A program made the position numbers and the translations under genes. Below the pieces are notes generated by a model that saw nothing but the letters and a program-made list of their open reading frames with translations, was not told the DNA's origin and ran no database searches. This document shows positions 1 through 6,693 of a stretch of 10,324 nucleotides of DNA, in pieces (position 1 is the stretch's first letter; each line of letters opens with the position of its first letter). Origin of the DNA: an uncultured Bacilli bacterium (GTDB taxonomy: Bacteria; Bacillota_I; Bacilli_A; RF39; UBA660); the NCBI GenBank assembly GCA_947631885.1, contig CANRMZ010000030.1, forward strand, positions 1-10,324. The letters run 5' to 3'.

Positions 1-798
1 GATGCTAAAGTTGGTGATACAATTCAAGTCGAAGTTACGCCAGAAGACTTTGGCCGTGTTGCTGCGGGTACTGCTAAACAAGTACTTACGCAAAAAATAA
101 GAGAAGCGGAAAAGAATAGTATTATTGAAGAATTCAACGGTAAAGAATTTGAAATAATGGTTGGTATGGTAGCTATGGAAGACCAAAGAAACTACTATAT
201 TAACTTAGGCCGTACAAGAGGTATTCTTCCTAAAAGTGAAATTATTCCTGGGGAAGAAATTAAGATGGGTTCTAATATTAAGGTATATATTACTAAAGTA
301 GAAAGCAATACTAAAGGGCCTCTTATAATGTTATCAAGAAAACATTATGGTTTTGTTAAGAGATTATTTGAACAAGAAATACCAGAGATTATCAATGGTA
401 CTATTGAAATATATCAAGTTGTAAGAGAACCTGGTATAAGATGTAAGGTAGCGGTTTTCTCTAATAATGATAAAGTCGATCCTATTGGAGCTTGTATTGG
501 TGAAAAAGGTTGCCGTATCGCAGGTATTTTAAAGGAATTAGGCCAAGAAAGAATTGACTTGATACAATATTCTGAAGATACAGAAACATTTATTAAGAAT
601 GCTTTAGCTCCTGCGAAAGATGTTATCGTAAGTATTACAAGCGAAGAAGATAAAGAAGCTTTAGCAATTGTTAATGATGATAATTTATCACTTGCTATTG
701 GTAAAAAGGGAAGCAATATTAAACTTGCTAGTAAGCTTACTCATTATCATATTTCAATTAAGACATTAAGCCAAATTAATGAAGAAGGAAATAAATAA
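1..798 (+). CDS. nusA: NusA transcription termination/antitermination factor (5' end outside window)
   Basis: NusA binds RNA polymerase and nascent RNA and modulates pausing, termination and antitermination in the cytoplasm. The frame is open from base 1 without a start, so the gene is truncated by the window edge: 265 codons are visible. Firmicute NusA is about 370 residues, so roughly the first 100 (polymerase-binding N-terminal domain) are missing. The first visible residues match the end of that domain (TPEDFGRVAAGTAKQV). An S1 RNA-binding domain follows, then KH1 with GACIGEKGCRI and KH2 with LAIGKKGSNIKLASKL. The protein ends about 20 residues after KH2, without the acidic tail seen in some relatives. 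The internal ATG at 157 lies inside the S1 domain and is not a start. The stop TAA (796-798) overlaps the next ATG by one base. Identification is secure from domain order and operon context. Confidence 0.97.
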   Translation, partial: DAKVGDTIQVEVTPEDFGRVAAGTAKQVLTQKIREAEKNSIIEEFNGKEFEIMVGMVAMEDQRNYYINLGRTRGILPKSEIIPGEEIKMGSNIKVYITKVESNTKGPLIMLSRKHYGFVKRLFEQEIPEIINGTIEIYQVVREPGIRCKVAVFSNNDKVDPIGACIGEKGCRIAGILKELGQERIDLIQYSEDTETFIKNALAPAKDVIVSITSEEDKEALAIVNDDNLSLAIGKKGSNIKLASKLTHYHISIKTLSQINEEGNK

Positions 799-1058
799 TG
801 AAAAAAGTTCCTTTAAGATCATGCGCTGTAACCAAAGAAAAATGTGAAAAAAAAGATTTATTTAGAATCGTAAGAACTCCCGAAAAAGAAGTTGTTTATG
901 ATGAAACTGGCAAGCAAAATGGTAAAGGAGCATATTTAAAAAAAGATAAAGAAGTAATTCTTAAGGCTAAAAAGAATAAAGTATTAGATAGACTACTTGA
1001 AGTAACAGTTCCTGATGAAATATATGATATGTTATTAGAGAGGTTAGAAAATGAGTAG
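798..1058 (+). CDS. rnpM: YlxR/RnpM family RNA-binding protein (DUF448)
   Basis: This 86-residue basic protein is the YlxR family member that normally follows nusA. The B. subtilis homologue has been renamed RnpM because it binds and modulates RNase P. Visible family features are the N-terminal PLRSCAVTKEKCEKKDLFRIVR segment, which includes the conserved R-x-C and the K-x-x-L-x-R-I-V stretch, and GKGAYL near residues 42-47. GKGAYL corresponds to the usual G-R-G-A-Y signature, with Lys replacing Arg. The ATG at 798 overlaps the nusA stop (TAATG), and GAAGAAGGA at 781-789 gives an 8-nt spacing, so the start is firm and translation is probably coupled to nusA. The stop TAG overlaps the following gene by 8 bases. 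Family assignment is strong. The RNase P role is by homology only. Confidence 0.9.
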   Translation: MKKVPLRSCAVTKEKCEKKDLFRIVRTPEKEVVYDETGKQNGKGAYLKKDKEVILKAKKNKVLDRLLEVTVPDEIYDMLLERLENE

Positions 1059-1548
1059 ACCTAGTAAAGATGAATATTATATGATTTTAGCTAAAGTTGC
1101 TGCTATTAGATCAACTTGCTTATCAAGAAAAGTAGGTTGTGTAATAGTTAAAGATGATAGTCCAGTATCTTTTGGCTTTAATGGACCAGCTCGTAAAATG
1201 GAGCATTGTGAAGATGCTGGAGGCTGTAAAAGAAGAGCTATGCCTGACTATCAAAGTGGTAAATACTTAGAAATTTGTCCGGCATCTCATGGTGAACAAA
1301 ATGCTGTAGCTTTTGCGGCTCGTCATGGTGTATCTTTAGATGGTGCAACAGCGTATGTTAATACTTTTCCTTGTAAAGATTGTATGAATTCTTTAATCAA
1401 TGCTGGTATTCAAAGAATTGTATATGATGCGGAATATGATGCGAGTCTTTCTAGTGAGATAGCTAAGAAGGTGGGTATTAAAATTGAAAAGTATGAAGGT
1501 AAAAATGGTAAAGAATTACTCGAAGAAATAAGCAAAGTTATAAAATAG
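1051..1548 (+). CDS. Deoxycytidylate (dCMP) deaminase family protein in the ylxQ position
   Basis: This 165-residue protein is a zinc-dependent cytidine/dCMP deaminase-fold enzyme. The predicted reaction is dCMP to dUMP, feeding thymidylate synthesis. The opening RPSKDEYY...STCLSRKVGC and the NGPARKMEHCEDAGGC segment match bacterial dCMP deaminases (ComEB-like). The active-site motif is H80-G81-E82 with P107-C108-x-x-C111, giving zinc ligands His80, Cys108 and Cys111 and proton shuttle Glu82. Most relatives have HAE; Gly at 81 is unusual but the ligands are intact. The ATG at 1051 overlaps the ylxR end by 8 bases and has GAGAGG at 1038-1043 at 7-nt spacing. The usual gene between ylxR and infB is ylxQ, an L7Ae-like protein with no resemblance to this one. 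The exact substrate (dCMP rather than another cytosine nucleotide) is inferred. Confidence 0.85.
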   Translation: MSRPSKDEYYMILAKVAAIRSTCLSRKVGCVIVKDDSPVSFGFNGPARKMEHCEDAGGCKRRAMPDYQSGKYLEICPASHGEQNAVAFAARHGVSLDGATAYVNTFPCKDCMNSLINAGIQRIVYDAEYDASLSSEIAKKVGIKIEKYEGKNGKELLEEISKVIK

Positions 1549-1566
1549 ATTAAATTAAATAAAAAA

Positions 1567-1575
1567 GAAAGGTGG
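1567..1575 (+). promoter_or_regulatory. Ribosome binding site deciding the infB start
   Basis: GAAAGGTGG at 1567-1575 abuts an in-frame ATG at 1576 with no spacer, but lies 6 nt before a second in-frame ATG at 1582. The second ATG opens the canonical IF2_N sequence MNIKDYAKDVG, so initiation at 1582 is preferred. Confidence 0.7.
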
Positions 1576-1581
1576 ATGATT

Positions 1582-3687
1582 ATGAATATTAAAGATTATG
1601 CTAAGGATGTGGGTTTATCTGTTGCTGAAGTATTAAAGCAATGTGAACAAGTAGGTATTAAAGCTGATAATAATACTGAACTTACGGATGATGATATTAT
1701 TATTCTTGATAATATGCTTAACTTAATAAGCACAGATAAAGAAACTACATATGAAGAAGAAGAGGCCATCGATGATGTTGTTACAGGTGTTCTTGAAAGT
1801 GAGAATATTGATAAGTTATCCTCAACTAGCACTAGTAAACAAAAGTTAAAAAAGAAAGATAGTGCTAAGGAAAATAAAGAATTCAAGAACCTAAAGAAAC
1901 AAATGTATAAAAATAAAACTAAGTTAAAGGGTAATACATCTGATAACATAGTTATATACAAAGATAATATGACAGTTTCTGATTTAAGTAATGCTTTAGA
2001 TGTTGCTGCTACTGATGTAATAAAGAAACTTATTAATCTTGGTTTAATGCTTAATATCAATGATCCAATTAGTTTTGAAAATGCAGAAATATTAGTCTTA
2101 GACTACGGTAAAACTCTAAAAAGAGAAGAAAGCCAAGATGTTTCAAATTTTGAAAGCTATGAAGTAATAGATAATGAGGAAGATTTATTACCAAGACCAC
2201 CAATTGTAACAATCATGGGTCATGTTGACCATGGTAAAACGACACTACTTGATTATATTCGCCATTCTCATGTTGTTGATACTGAATTCGGAGGAATTAC
2301 CCAAGCTATTGGTGCTTATCAAATAGAATATAATGATAATAAGATTACCTTTATTGATACTCCAGGTCATGCGGCTTTTACGCAAATGAGAGCCAGGGGA
2401 GCATCAGTTACTGATATTGTTATTATCATTGTTGCGGCCGATGATGGTGTTATGCCTCAAACTAAAGAAGCTGTTGAGCATGCTTTATCTGCTAAAGTAC
2501 CTATTATCGTAGCGGTTAATAAAATAGATAAACCAGATGCTAATATTGATAGAATTTATACCGAAATGGCTGAAATAAATATTACACCTGAAAGCTGGGG
2601 TGGTGATGTTCCATTTATTAACATTTCTGCTAAAACTGGTGAAGGTGTTGATAACCTATTAGAAACTATTTTAGCTATTAGTGAAGTTTCAGAATTCAAA
2701 GCTAATCCATCGCGTTATGCTTTAGGAGCAGTTATTGAAGAAAGACTTGATAAAAATATTGGTGGAGTAGCTTCATTCTTAATCCAAAATGGTACTCTTC
2801 GTTTAGGAGACCCAGTTGCTGTAGGTACTACTTATGGTAAGATTAGAACTATGAAAAATGATTTAGGTCAAAGTATTGTTGAAGCTGGACCATCTACTCC
2901 TGTTGAGATAACAGGCTTAAATGATAATCCAAGAGCAGGCGATAAATTCATGGCATTTGAGACAATTGAAGAAGCTAAGAATGTTGCTGCTAAGAGAAAA
3001 GAACATGAAGCTAAAAGTGAAAATAAACACAAAGGACTTTCTCTTGATGAATTATTTAATAGTATTAATGAAGGCCAAAAAGAAATATCTGTTGTTTTAA
3101 AGACTGATGTTCGTGGTAGTGAAGAAGCTGTTAAAGGTGCTTTAGAAAAAATTGATATTGATGGTGTTAAAGTCAAAGTTATCAGAAGTGGTATTGGTCA
3201 AATAACGGAAAGTGATATTGTTTTAGCTAGTGCTTCTAAAGCTATTGTTATTGGCTTTAATGTTATTTCTTCTCCTGGAGCTAAAGAAATGGCTAAGGAA
3301 TATGACGTTGAAATTAGACTATATACGATTATTTATAAATTAGTGGAAGAAATGGAACAAGCTATGAAGGGTATGCTTGATCCTGAATTCGAAGAAAAAA
3401 CTATTGGTACTTTGGAAGTTAGAAAAATCTTTAAATTCTCTAAGATTGGTAATATCGCTGGATGTTATGTAATGGATGGTGTAGTTAAATCAAGTGCCAG
3501 TGCTAGAGTTATTCGTGATGGTGTTGTTTTAACAGATACTAAGATAGCTTCTGTTCAAAGAGAAAAAGATAGTGTTAAAGAAGTTAAAAAAGGTTATGAA
3601 TGTGGTGTTACTCTAGAAAAATTTGATGACTTTAGAGAAAATGATACTTTAGAAATCTATGAACTTCAAGAGGTAGCTCGTGACTAA
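1582..3687 (+). CDS. infB: Translation initiation factor IF-2
   Basis: IF-2 is the GTPase that brings fMet-tRNA to the 30S subunit and promotes 50S joining. The 701-residue protein (from ATG 1582) is close in length to B. subtilis IF-2 and much shorter than E. coli IF-2. It has an IF2_N helical domain at residues 1-50, a Lys/Ser-rich linker to about 120 and a second IF2_N-like domain at about 123-175. The GTPase domain follows, with G1 GHVDHGKT at 213-220, a GGITQAIGAY switch region, G3 DTPGH at 259-263, G4 NKID at 313-316 and G5 SAK at 349-351. Beta-barrel domains II, III and IV complete the protein, with the fMet-tRNA-binding C-terminal barrel ending it. A 33-nt gap separates it from the deaminase gene, with no obvious promoter. 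An alternative start at 1576 would add Met-Ile. Its 3' end overlaps rbfA by 8 bases. Confidence 0.97.
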   Translation: MNIKDYAKDVGLSVAEVLKQCEQVGIKADNNTELTDDDIIILDNMLNLISTDKETTYEEEEAIDDVVTGVLESENIDKLSSTSTSKQKLKKKDSAKENKEFKNLKKQMYKNKTKLKGNTSDNIVIYKDNMTVSDLSNALDVAATDVIKKLINLGLMLNINDPISFENAEILVLDYGKTLKREESQDVSNFESYEVIDNEEDLLPRPPIVTIMGHVDHGKTTLLDYIRHSHVVDTEFGGITQAIGAYQIEYNDNKITFIDTPGHAAFTQMRARGASVTDIVIIIVAADDGVMPQTKEAVEHALSAKVPIIVAVNKIDKPDANIDRIYTEMAEINITPESWGGDVPFINISAKTGEGVDNLLETILAISEVSEFKANPSRYALGAVIEERLDKNIGGVASFLIQNGTLRLGDPVAVGTTYGKIRTMKNDLGQSIVEAGPSTPVEITGLNDNPRAGDKFMAFETIEEAKNVAAKRKEHEAKSENKHKGLSLDELFNSINEGQKEISVVLKTDVRGSEEAVKGALEKIDIDGVKVKVIRSGIGQITESDIVLASASKAIVIGFNVISSPGAKEMAKEYDVEIRLYTIIYKLVEEMEQAMKGMLDPEFEEKTIGTLEVRKIFKFSKIGNIAGCYVMDGVVKSSASARVIRDGVVLTDTKIASVQREKDSVKEVKKGYECGVTLEKFDDFRENDTLEIYELQEVARD

Positions 3688-4024
3688 TTTTAATATTAAA
3701 AGAATTGAAAGAGATATTGAAAAGTATCTTCCCACGATTATTCAACGTGAAACTACCGATGATCTTTTAAAGACTATTACAATAACAGGTTGCGATTTAT
3801 CGCATGATTTAAGTTATTGTAAGGTATATTTTACTTCGGTATCTGATCTTGATAATAAACAAATGGAAAAAGAGGCTAATGAAGCTGCTCCTTTCATCCG
3901 GGGAAAACTTGCTAAGTGCATGGATATTAGAAATACTCCAGAGCTTCATTTTGTTTATGATACGTCTATTGCTTATGGTCAAAATATTGAAAATATAATA
4001 AATAAATTACATGAAGAAAAGTAG
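3680..4024 (+). CDS. rbfA: Ribosome-binding factor A
   Basis: RbfA is a single KH-domain protein that binds the 30S subunit during late 16S rRNA maturation and cold adaptation. The 114-residue protein has the usual length. It shows the N-terminal helix with RIERDIEKYLPTIIQRE, a central strand region CKVYFTSVSD and the typical C-terminal ELHFVYDTSIAYGQNIENII. The start is GTG at 3680, inside the last codons of infB. AAGAGG at 3668-3673 sits 6 nt upstream, and no better start exists near the N-terminal helix. The 8-base overlap with infB suggests translational coupling. The gap to truB is 6 nt. Identification is strong from sequence plus the conserved infB-rbfA-truB order. Confidence 0.94.
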   Translation: MTNFNIKRIERDIEKYLPTIIQRETTDDLLKTITITGCDLSHDLSYCKVYFTSVSDLDNKQMEKEANEAAPFIRGKLAKCMDIRNTPELHFVYDTSIAYGQNIENIINKLHEEK

Positions 4025-4030
4025 GATTAT

Positions 4031-4876
4031 ATGGTAAATGGGATTATTTTATTAGATAAACCTAAAGATAAAACAAGCAGAGATATGGTTAATGAACTTA
4101 ACCATATTTTTGGTATGAAGAAAATTGGCCATACAGGTACATTAGACCCTTTGGCTACAGGAATCCTTATTATGTGCTTAGGTAAATACACTAAACTTGT
4201 TCCCTTATTACAAGATACTAAAAAAGAATATATTGCTACTGTTAAGCTCGGGATAAAGACCGATACTTTAGATATCACAGGGAACGTTCTTGAAGAAAAA
4301 GACTGTCATATAGCTAAGGAAGATTTATTAAAAGTCCTTGATAATCTAAAGGGTAAGATTGAACAAGAAATCCCTATATACTCTGCTAAAAAGATTAATG
4401 GTAAAAAACTATATGAATATGCAAGAGAAAATATTGATATAGAGCTACCTAAAAATGTCATAACTATTTATGATACTGAGTTGCTTGAGTTTAAAGAAGA
4501 TGAATGCACTATTAAGTTTGTTGTAGAAAAGGGTACATATATCAGAAGCTTAATTCAAATTATATGTGATAAATTAAATGTTATTGGTGTAATGCAAGAC
4601 CTTCGTAGAACTAAAGAATGGAATTTTGATGTAGATAAAGATTCATCTTTAATTGATGATATAAAATCTGGTAACTATAAGTTATATTTTGCTAAAGATT
4701 TTCTTGATTTTAAAACTTATAATTTAACTGATGAAGAATACAAAAAAGTTCAAAATGGCAATAAGATATTCATAAATGAAGATAGTGATAATATAATATT
4801 AATATACCAAGATAATGAGGTAGCTATCTATCAAAAAGAGAATAGTTATTACAAAGCTCAAATAATGCTCATTTAA
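4031..4876 (+). CDS. truB: tRNA pseudouridine(55) synthase TruB
   Basis: TruB converts uridine 55 in the T-loop of tRNAs to pseudouridine and also acts as a tRNA chaperone. The 281-residue protein starts with the family's NGIILLDKPKDKTS. It contains the catalytic loop GHTGTLDPLATG (33-44) with nucleophile Asp39, followed by the YSAKKINGKKLYEYAR segment and the EKGTYIRSL motif around residues 166-174, as in other TruB proteins. The C-terminal part (about 215-281) is divergent and may be the small RNA-binding extension. The ATG at 4031 has GTAGGA (4021-4026), which overlaps the rbfA stop, 4 nt upstream. In many Firmicutes truB is followed by ribF (FAD synthetase); here it is followed by an unrelated membrane-protein gene. 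It is probably the last gene of the operon. Confidence 0.96.
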   Translation: MVNGIILLDKPKDKTSRDMVNELNHIFGMKKIGHTGTLDPLATGILIMCLGKYTKLVPLLQDTKKEYIATVKLGIKTDTLDITGNVLEEKDCHIAKEDLLKVLDNLKGKIEQEIPIYSAKKINGKKLYEYARENIDIELPKNVITIYDTELLEFKEDECTIKFVVEKGTYIRSLIQIICDKLNVIGVMQDLRRTKEWNFDVDKDSSLIDDIKSGNYKLYFAKDFLDFKTYNLTDEEYKKVQNGNKIFINEDSDNIILIYQDNEVAIYQKENSYYKAQIMLI

Positions 4877-4881
4877 ATATC

Positions 4882-4899
4882 ACAATTTTATTGTTTTTT
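4882..4899 (+). terminator. Weak terminator-like hairpin after truB
   Basis: ACAAT (4882-4886) can pair with ATTGT (4890-4894) around a TTT loop, followed by a T run through 4899. The stem has only 5 bp and one G-C pair, so termination would be weak. It is listed because it sits 6 nt past the truB stop and overlaps the next promoter. Confidence 0.35.
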
Positions 4900-4919
4900 A
4901 TTAGTCTTCGTGATAAAAT
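4891..4919 (+). promoter_or_regulatory. Predicted sigma-A promoter for the 4948-6618 gene pair
   Basis: TTGTTT (4891-4896) is a poor -35. A 17-nt spacer leads to TAAAAT (4914-4919), which matches 5 of 6 -10 consensus bases. TG at 4911-4912 gives an extended -10 (TGaTAAAAT), which can compensate for the -35. The expected transcription start is near 4926, about 20 nt upstream of the GTG start. Confidence 0.55.
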
Positions 4920-4947
4920 TTTAATTAGAATAAAGAGGTGTCTAAGA

Positions 4948-5382
4948 GTGAAAGATTTTATTATTTCCCTATACTCTAATGAAAACTTTCCTATATTTTT
5001 AGGCCTTTTTATAATTCTTTTAGTTATTGCCTTTATTGTTGTTTATTTTTGGGGTAGAAAAGATCAAAAACTAGTAGAAACTCGTAAATTAGAAAAGTTA
5101 AAAGTTGAAGATGCCTTTAAAGAGACTAGTGAAAAAGAAAAAGCAGAAGTAAGGGAACCGGAAGAAAGCTCTTATGAATATACTAGAACTATCGAACTTC
5201 CTAGATTAAGCAAAGATACGGGAGTAAAGACAGTTAATATTGATGATTTTGAAAAAATATCAGATTCTATAGGAAGAGAACTAGATAGTTTAGAAAAATT
5301 AACAAAGAAAAAGACTGAAGAAGATGTTGATTTTCTATATGAGGATACTAAAGAAATGGTTCTTCCTAAGTTAAAAAGATAA
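4948..5382 (+). CDS. Small single-pass membrane protein with duplicated C-terminal motif (unknown function)
   Basis: I do not recognise this 144-residue protein. The start is GTG at 4948, with AAAGAGGTG (4932-4940) 7 nt upstream. A TTG 19 codons earlier (4891) is in frame but lies in the predicted promoter and has no ribosome binding site. Residues 13-35 form one strongly hydrophobic transmembrane segment, followed by GRKDQK, so the charged remainder is probably cytoplasmic by the positive-inside rule. Residues 40-144 are rich in Lys and Glu and probably helical or disordered. Two related peptides stand out: YEYTRTIELPRLSK (76-89) and YEDTKEMVLPKLKR (131-144), the second forming the exact C-terminus. 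The gene lies 71 nt after truB with its own predicted promoter. The next gene follows after 15 nt, so the two are probably co-transcribed. It could be an adaptor or scaffold, but no function can be assigned. Confidence 0.75.
   Translation: MKDFIISLYSNENFPIFLGLFIILLVIAFIVVYFWGRKDQKLVETRKLEKLKVEDAFKETSEKEKAEVREPEESSYEYTRTIELPRLSKDTGVKTVNIDDFEKISDSIGRELDSLEKLTKKKTEEDVDFLYEDTKEMVLPKLKR
5173..5214 (+). repeat. First copy of a Y-E-x-T-(K/R)-...-L-P-(K/R)-L peptide motif
   Basis: Encodes YEYTRTIELPRLSK (residues 76-89 of the 4948 gene product). Aligned without gaps to residues 131-144 it shares Tyr, Glu, Thr, Leu, Pro and Leu, plus several conservative K/R and I/M exchanges. Confidence 0.6.
5338..5379 (+). 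repeat. Second copy of the Y-E-x-T-(K/R)-...-L-P-(K/R)-L peptide motif
   Basis: Encodes YEDTKEMVLPKLKR (residues 131-144), the exact C-terminus of the 4948 gene product. It matches the copy at residues 76-89. The conservation is in the protein, not in long DNA identity. Confidence 0.6.
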
Positions 5383-5397
5383 TTTGAGGAGTTAGCA

Positions 5398-6618
5398 GTG
5401 AAAAAGAAATTATTAATATCAGTATTAGTTATTGTTATAGCATTAGGAGCAATAACTTTTTTATTTGTCGGAAGACCATATATTAATGCCGTAAAAGAAT
5501 ATAATAAAGTGGTAGATGTAATAAAGGATAAAAATAGTGAATTAGATAAATATATAAAAAAAGTAGAACAACTGATTAATTCTAAAGAAAAAGTAGTAAA
5601 TGATGAAGTCGTGACTAATGCTAAAGCTACAAAGAAAAAGGCTCAAGCTTCAAGAGTTGTACTAGATAGTAAGCCTTTTACTACTAAAAAAATTAAAGAA
5701 AAAACAAAAAGTCTAAAGACACCTCCCGATTACACAAATATTATAGAAGATTTAAAGAAAGCAATTAATGATTATGAAATCAGCATTAAAGTGTATAAAC
5801 AATTAACTAACCCAACAGAAGAATTTATTATTCAAAGATTACAAACTATTGATGAAATCACTGATGTAAGTGCTGTAACTGAAGATAATGATCCAAATGG
5901 TCAACTAAATAAACCGGGTGGATATACTGCTACTGTTTACTTTTCGAGTTCAAATGTTAATCAATATGAAGTATATGGTAATACATTAATAGACAAAGGA
6001 ACCGATGCCGGAGGAGCAATAGAAGTATATTCTAAGGAAGAAGATGCTATTAAAAGAAGAGACTATTTAGCGGGATTTGATGGTGGAATTTTAGCTTCAG
6101 GTTCCCATACTGTTATTGGTACAGTATTAATAAGAACTTCAGATTATTTAACAGCAACAGAGCAAAAGAATCTTGAAAAGAAAATAATAGATGCTTTTTC
6201 TTATATTGAAGGTGTTAATGACATACCTCAAGATAATGAGCCTATTGAAGAAACTAATAATAATGATCAAAATGAATCTAATTCTGGTTCTGTAGAATTA
6301 CCTCCAGTTAATTATTATCCTCAGACAGAAGAGCCTATTATAGATGATTCACAAATATATTCTGTTGTAGGCACTTTCAGTGGGCCTCCAGGTAGTGTTA
6401 CTTTTAATGCTGATGGAACACTAGTAGTATCTTGGGATAGTATGGCTAGTGTAAATAATGGCGTTCCTGTGATTTTAACCGGTACTTGGACTCAACAAGG
6501 TAATACCTATTACGCTACTGTCATGGATGAAGATGGAGTTGCATTTGCACCTCAAAGTTCGATAGTGTATTCAAATGGAATTTATTGGTGGGATGATTTT
6601 TTCTCTAGAGTCGGATAA
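5398..6618 (+). CDS. Membrane-anchored extracytoplasmic protein with EbhA-like module
   Basis: The 406-residue protein starts at GTG 5398 with GAGGAG (5386-5391) 6 nt upstream. Residues 1-24 (MKKK then a hydrophobic run) are a signal anchor without a clear cleavage or lipobox site. Residues 27-135 are Lys-rich and probably helical or coiled coil. Residues 137-272 resemble, from memory, a module of clostridial and bifidobacterial surface or membrane proteins often annotated EbhA-like. Landmarks are AVTEDNDPNGQLNKPGGYTA, a YGNTLIDKGTDAGGAIEVYS segment and FDGGILASGSHTVIGTV. An Asn/Glu/Pro-rich linker spans about 275-318. Residues 321-406 form a beta-rich, Trp-containing domain (VVGTFSG...FNADGTLVV...GTWTQQGNTYYATV) reminiscent of small lipocalin-like barrels. 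The external location and a helical stalk presenting two domains are inferred. It lies 15 nt after the 4948 gene and is likely in the same transcript. The biochemical function is unknown. Confidence 0.78.
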   Translation: MKKKLLISVLVIVIALGAITFLFVGRPYINAVKEYNKVVDVIKDKNSELDKYIKKVEQLINSKEKVVNDEVVTNAKATKKKAQASRVVLDSKPFTTKKIKEKTKSLKTPPDYTNIIEDLKKAINDYEISIKVYKQLTNPTEEFIIQRLQTIDEITDVSAVTEDNDPNGQLNKPGGYTATVYFSSSNVNQYEVYGNTLIDKGTDAGGAIEVYSKEEDAIKRRDYLAGFDGGILASGSHTVIGTVLIRTSDYLTATEQKNLEKKIIDAFSYIEGVNDIPQDNEPIEETNNNDQNESNSGSVELPPVNYYPQTEEPIIDDSQIYSVVGTFSGPPGSVTFNADGTLVVSWDSMASVNNGVPVILTGTWTQQGNTYYATVMDEDGVAFAPQSSIVYSNGIYWWDDFFSRVG

Positions 6619-6639
6619 AATGATTATCTTGACTTTTTT
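6607..6639 (+). terminator. Intrinsic terminator overlapping the end of the 5398 gene
   Basis: A hairpin with left arm 6609-6618 (AGTCGGATAA), loop AATGA and right arm 6624-6634 (TTATCTTGACT, one bulged T and a G-T pair) is followed by T6634-T6639. Outer A-T and G-T pairs can extend it to 6607. It includes the TAA stop (6616-6618). The next -35 element lies in its right arm. Confidence 0.6.
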
Positions 6640-6656
6640 CTATAGAAGAGTATAAT
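6629..6656 (+). promoter_or_regulatory. Strong predicted sigma-A promoter for the lipoprotein gene
   Basis: TTGACT (6629-6634, 5 of 6 consensus bases) and TATAAT (6651-6656, perfect) are separated by 16 nt. The expected start near 6663 leaves a leader of about 30 nt before ATG 6694. The -35 box is part of the 3' arm of the preceding terminator hairpin. Confidence 0.75.
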
Positions 6657-6693
6657 AACTTACCGTTAAGAAAAAGGGGAAAAAAAGGAATAT

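Noticed and set aside
157..159. ATG 157 as the start of a short nusA-like gene
   Set aside because: The frame is open from base 1 and the upstream residues match the end of the NusA N-terminal domain, so the gene is cut by the window edge rather than short.
414..716. Minus-strand open frame inside nusA, and similar ones at 1596-2060, 2868-3176, 4027-4278 and 7146-7394
   Set aside because: All lie antisense to well-supported genes, lack ribosome binding sites and have composition expected of shadow frames.
1576..1581. ATG 1576 as the IF-2 start
   Set aside because: The ribosome binding site directly abuts it with no spacer. ATG 1582 has a 6-nt spacing and starts the canonical MNIKDYAKDVG sequence.
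1549..1581. A promoter or attenuator in the gap before infB
   Set aside because: The 33-nt gap has no -35/-10 pair or hairpin, only an A-rich stretch and the ribosome binding site.
4891..4947. TTG at 4891 as the start of the small membrane protein
   Set aside because: It overlaps the predicted promoter and has no ribosome binding site, whereas GTG 4948 has AAAGAGGTG at 7-nt spacing.
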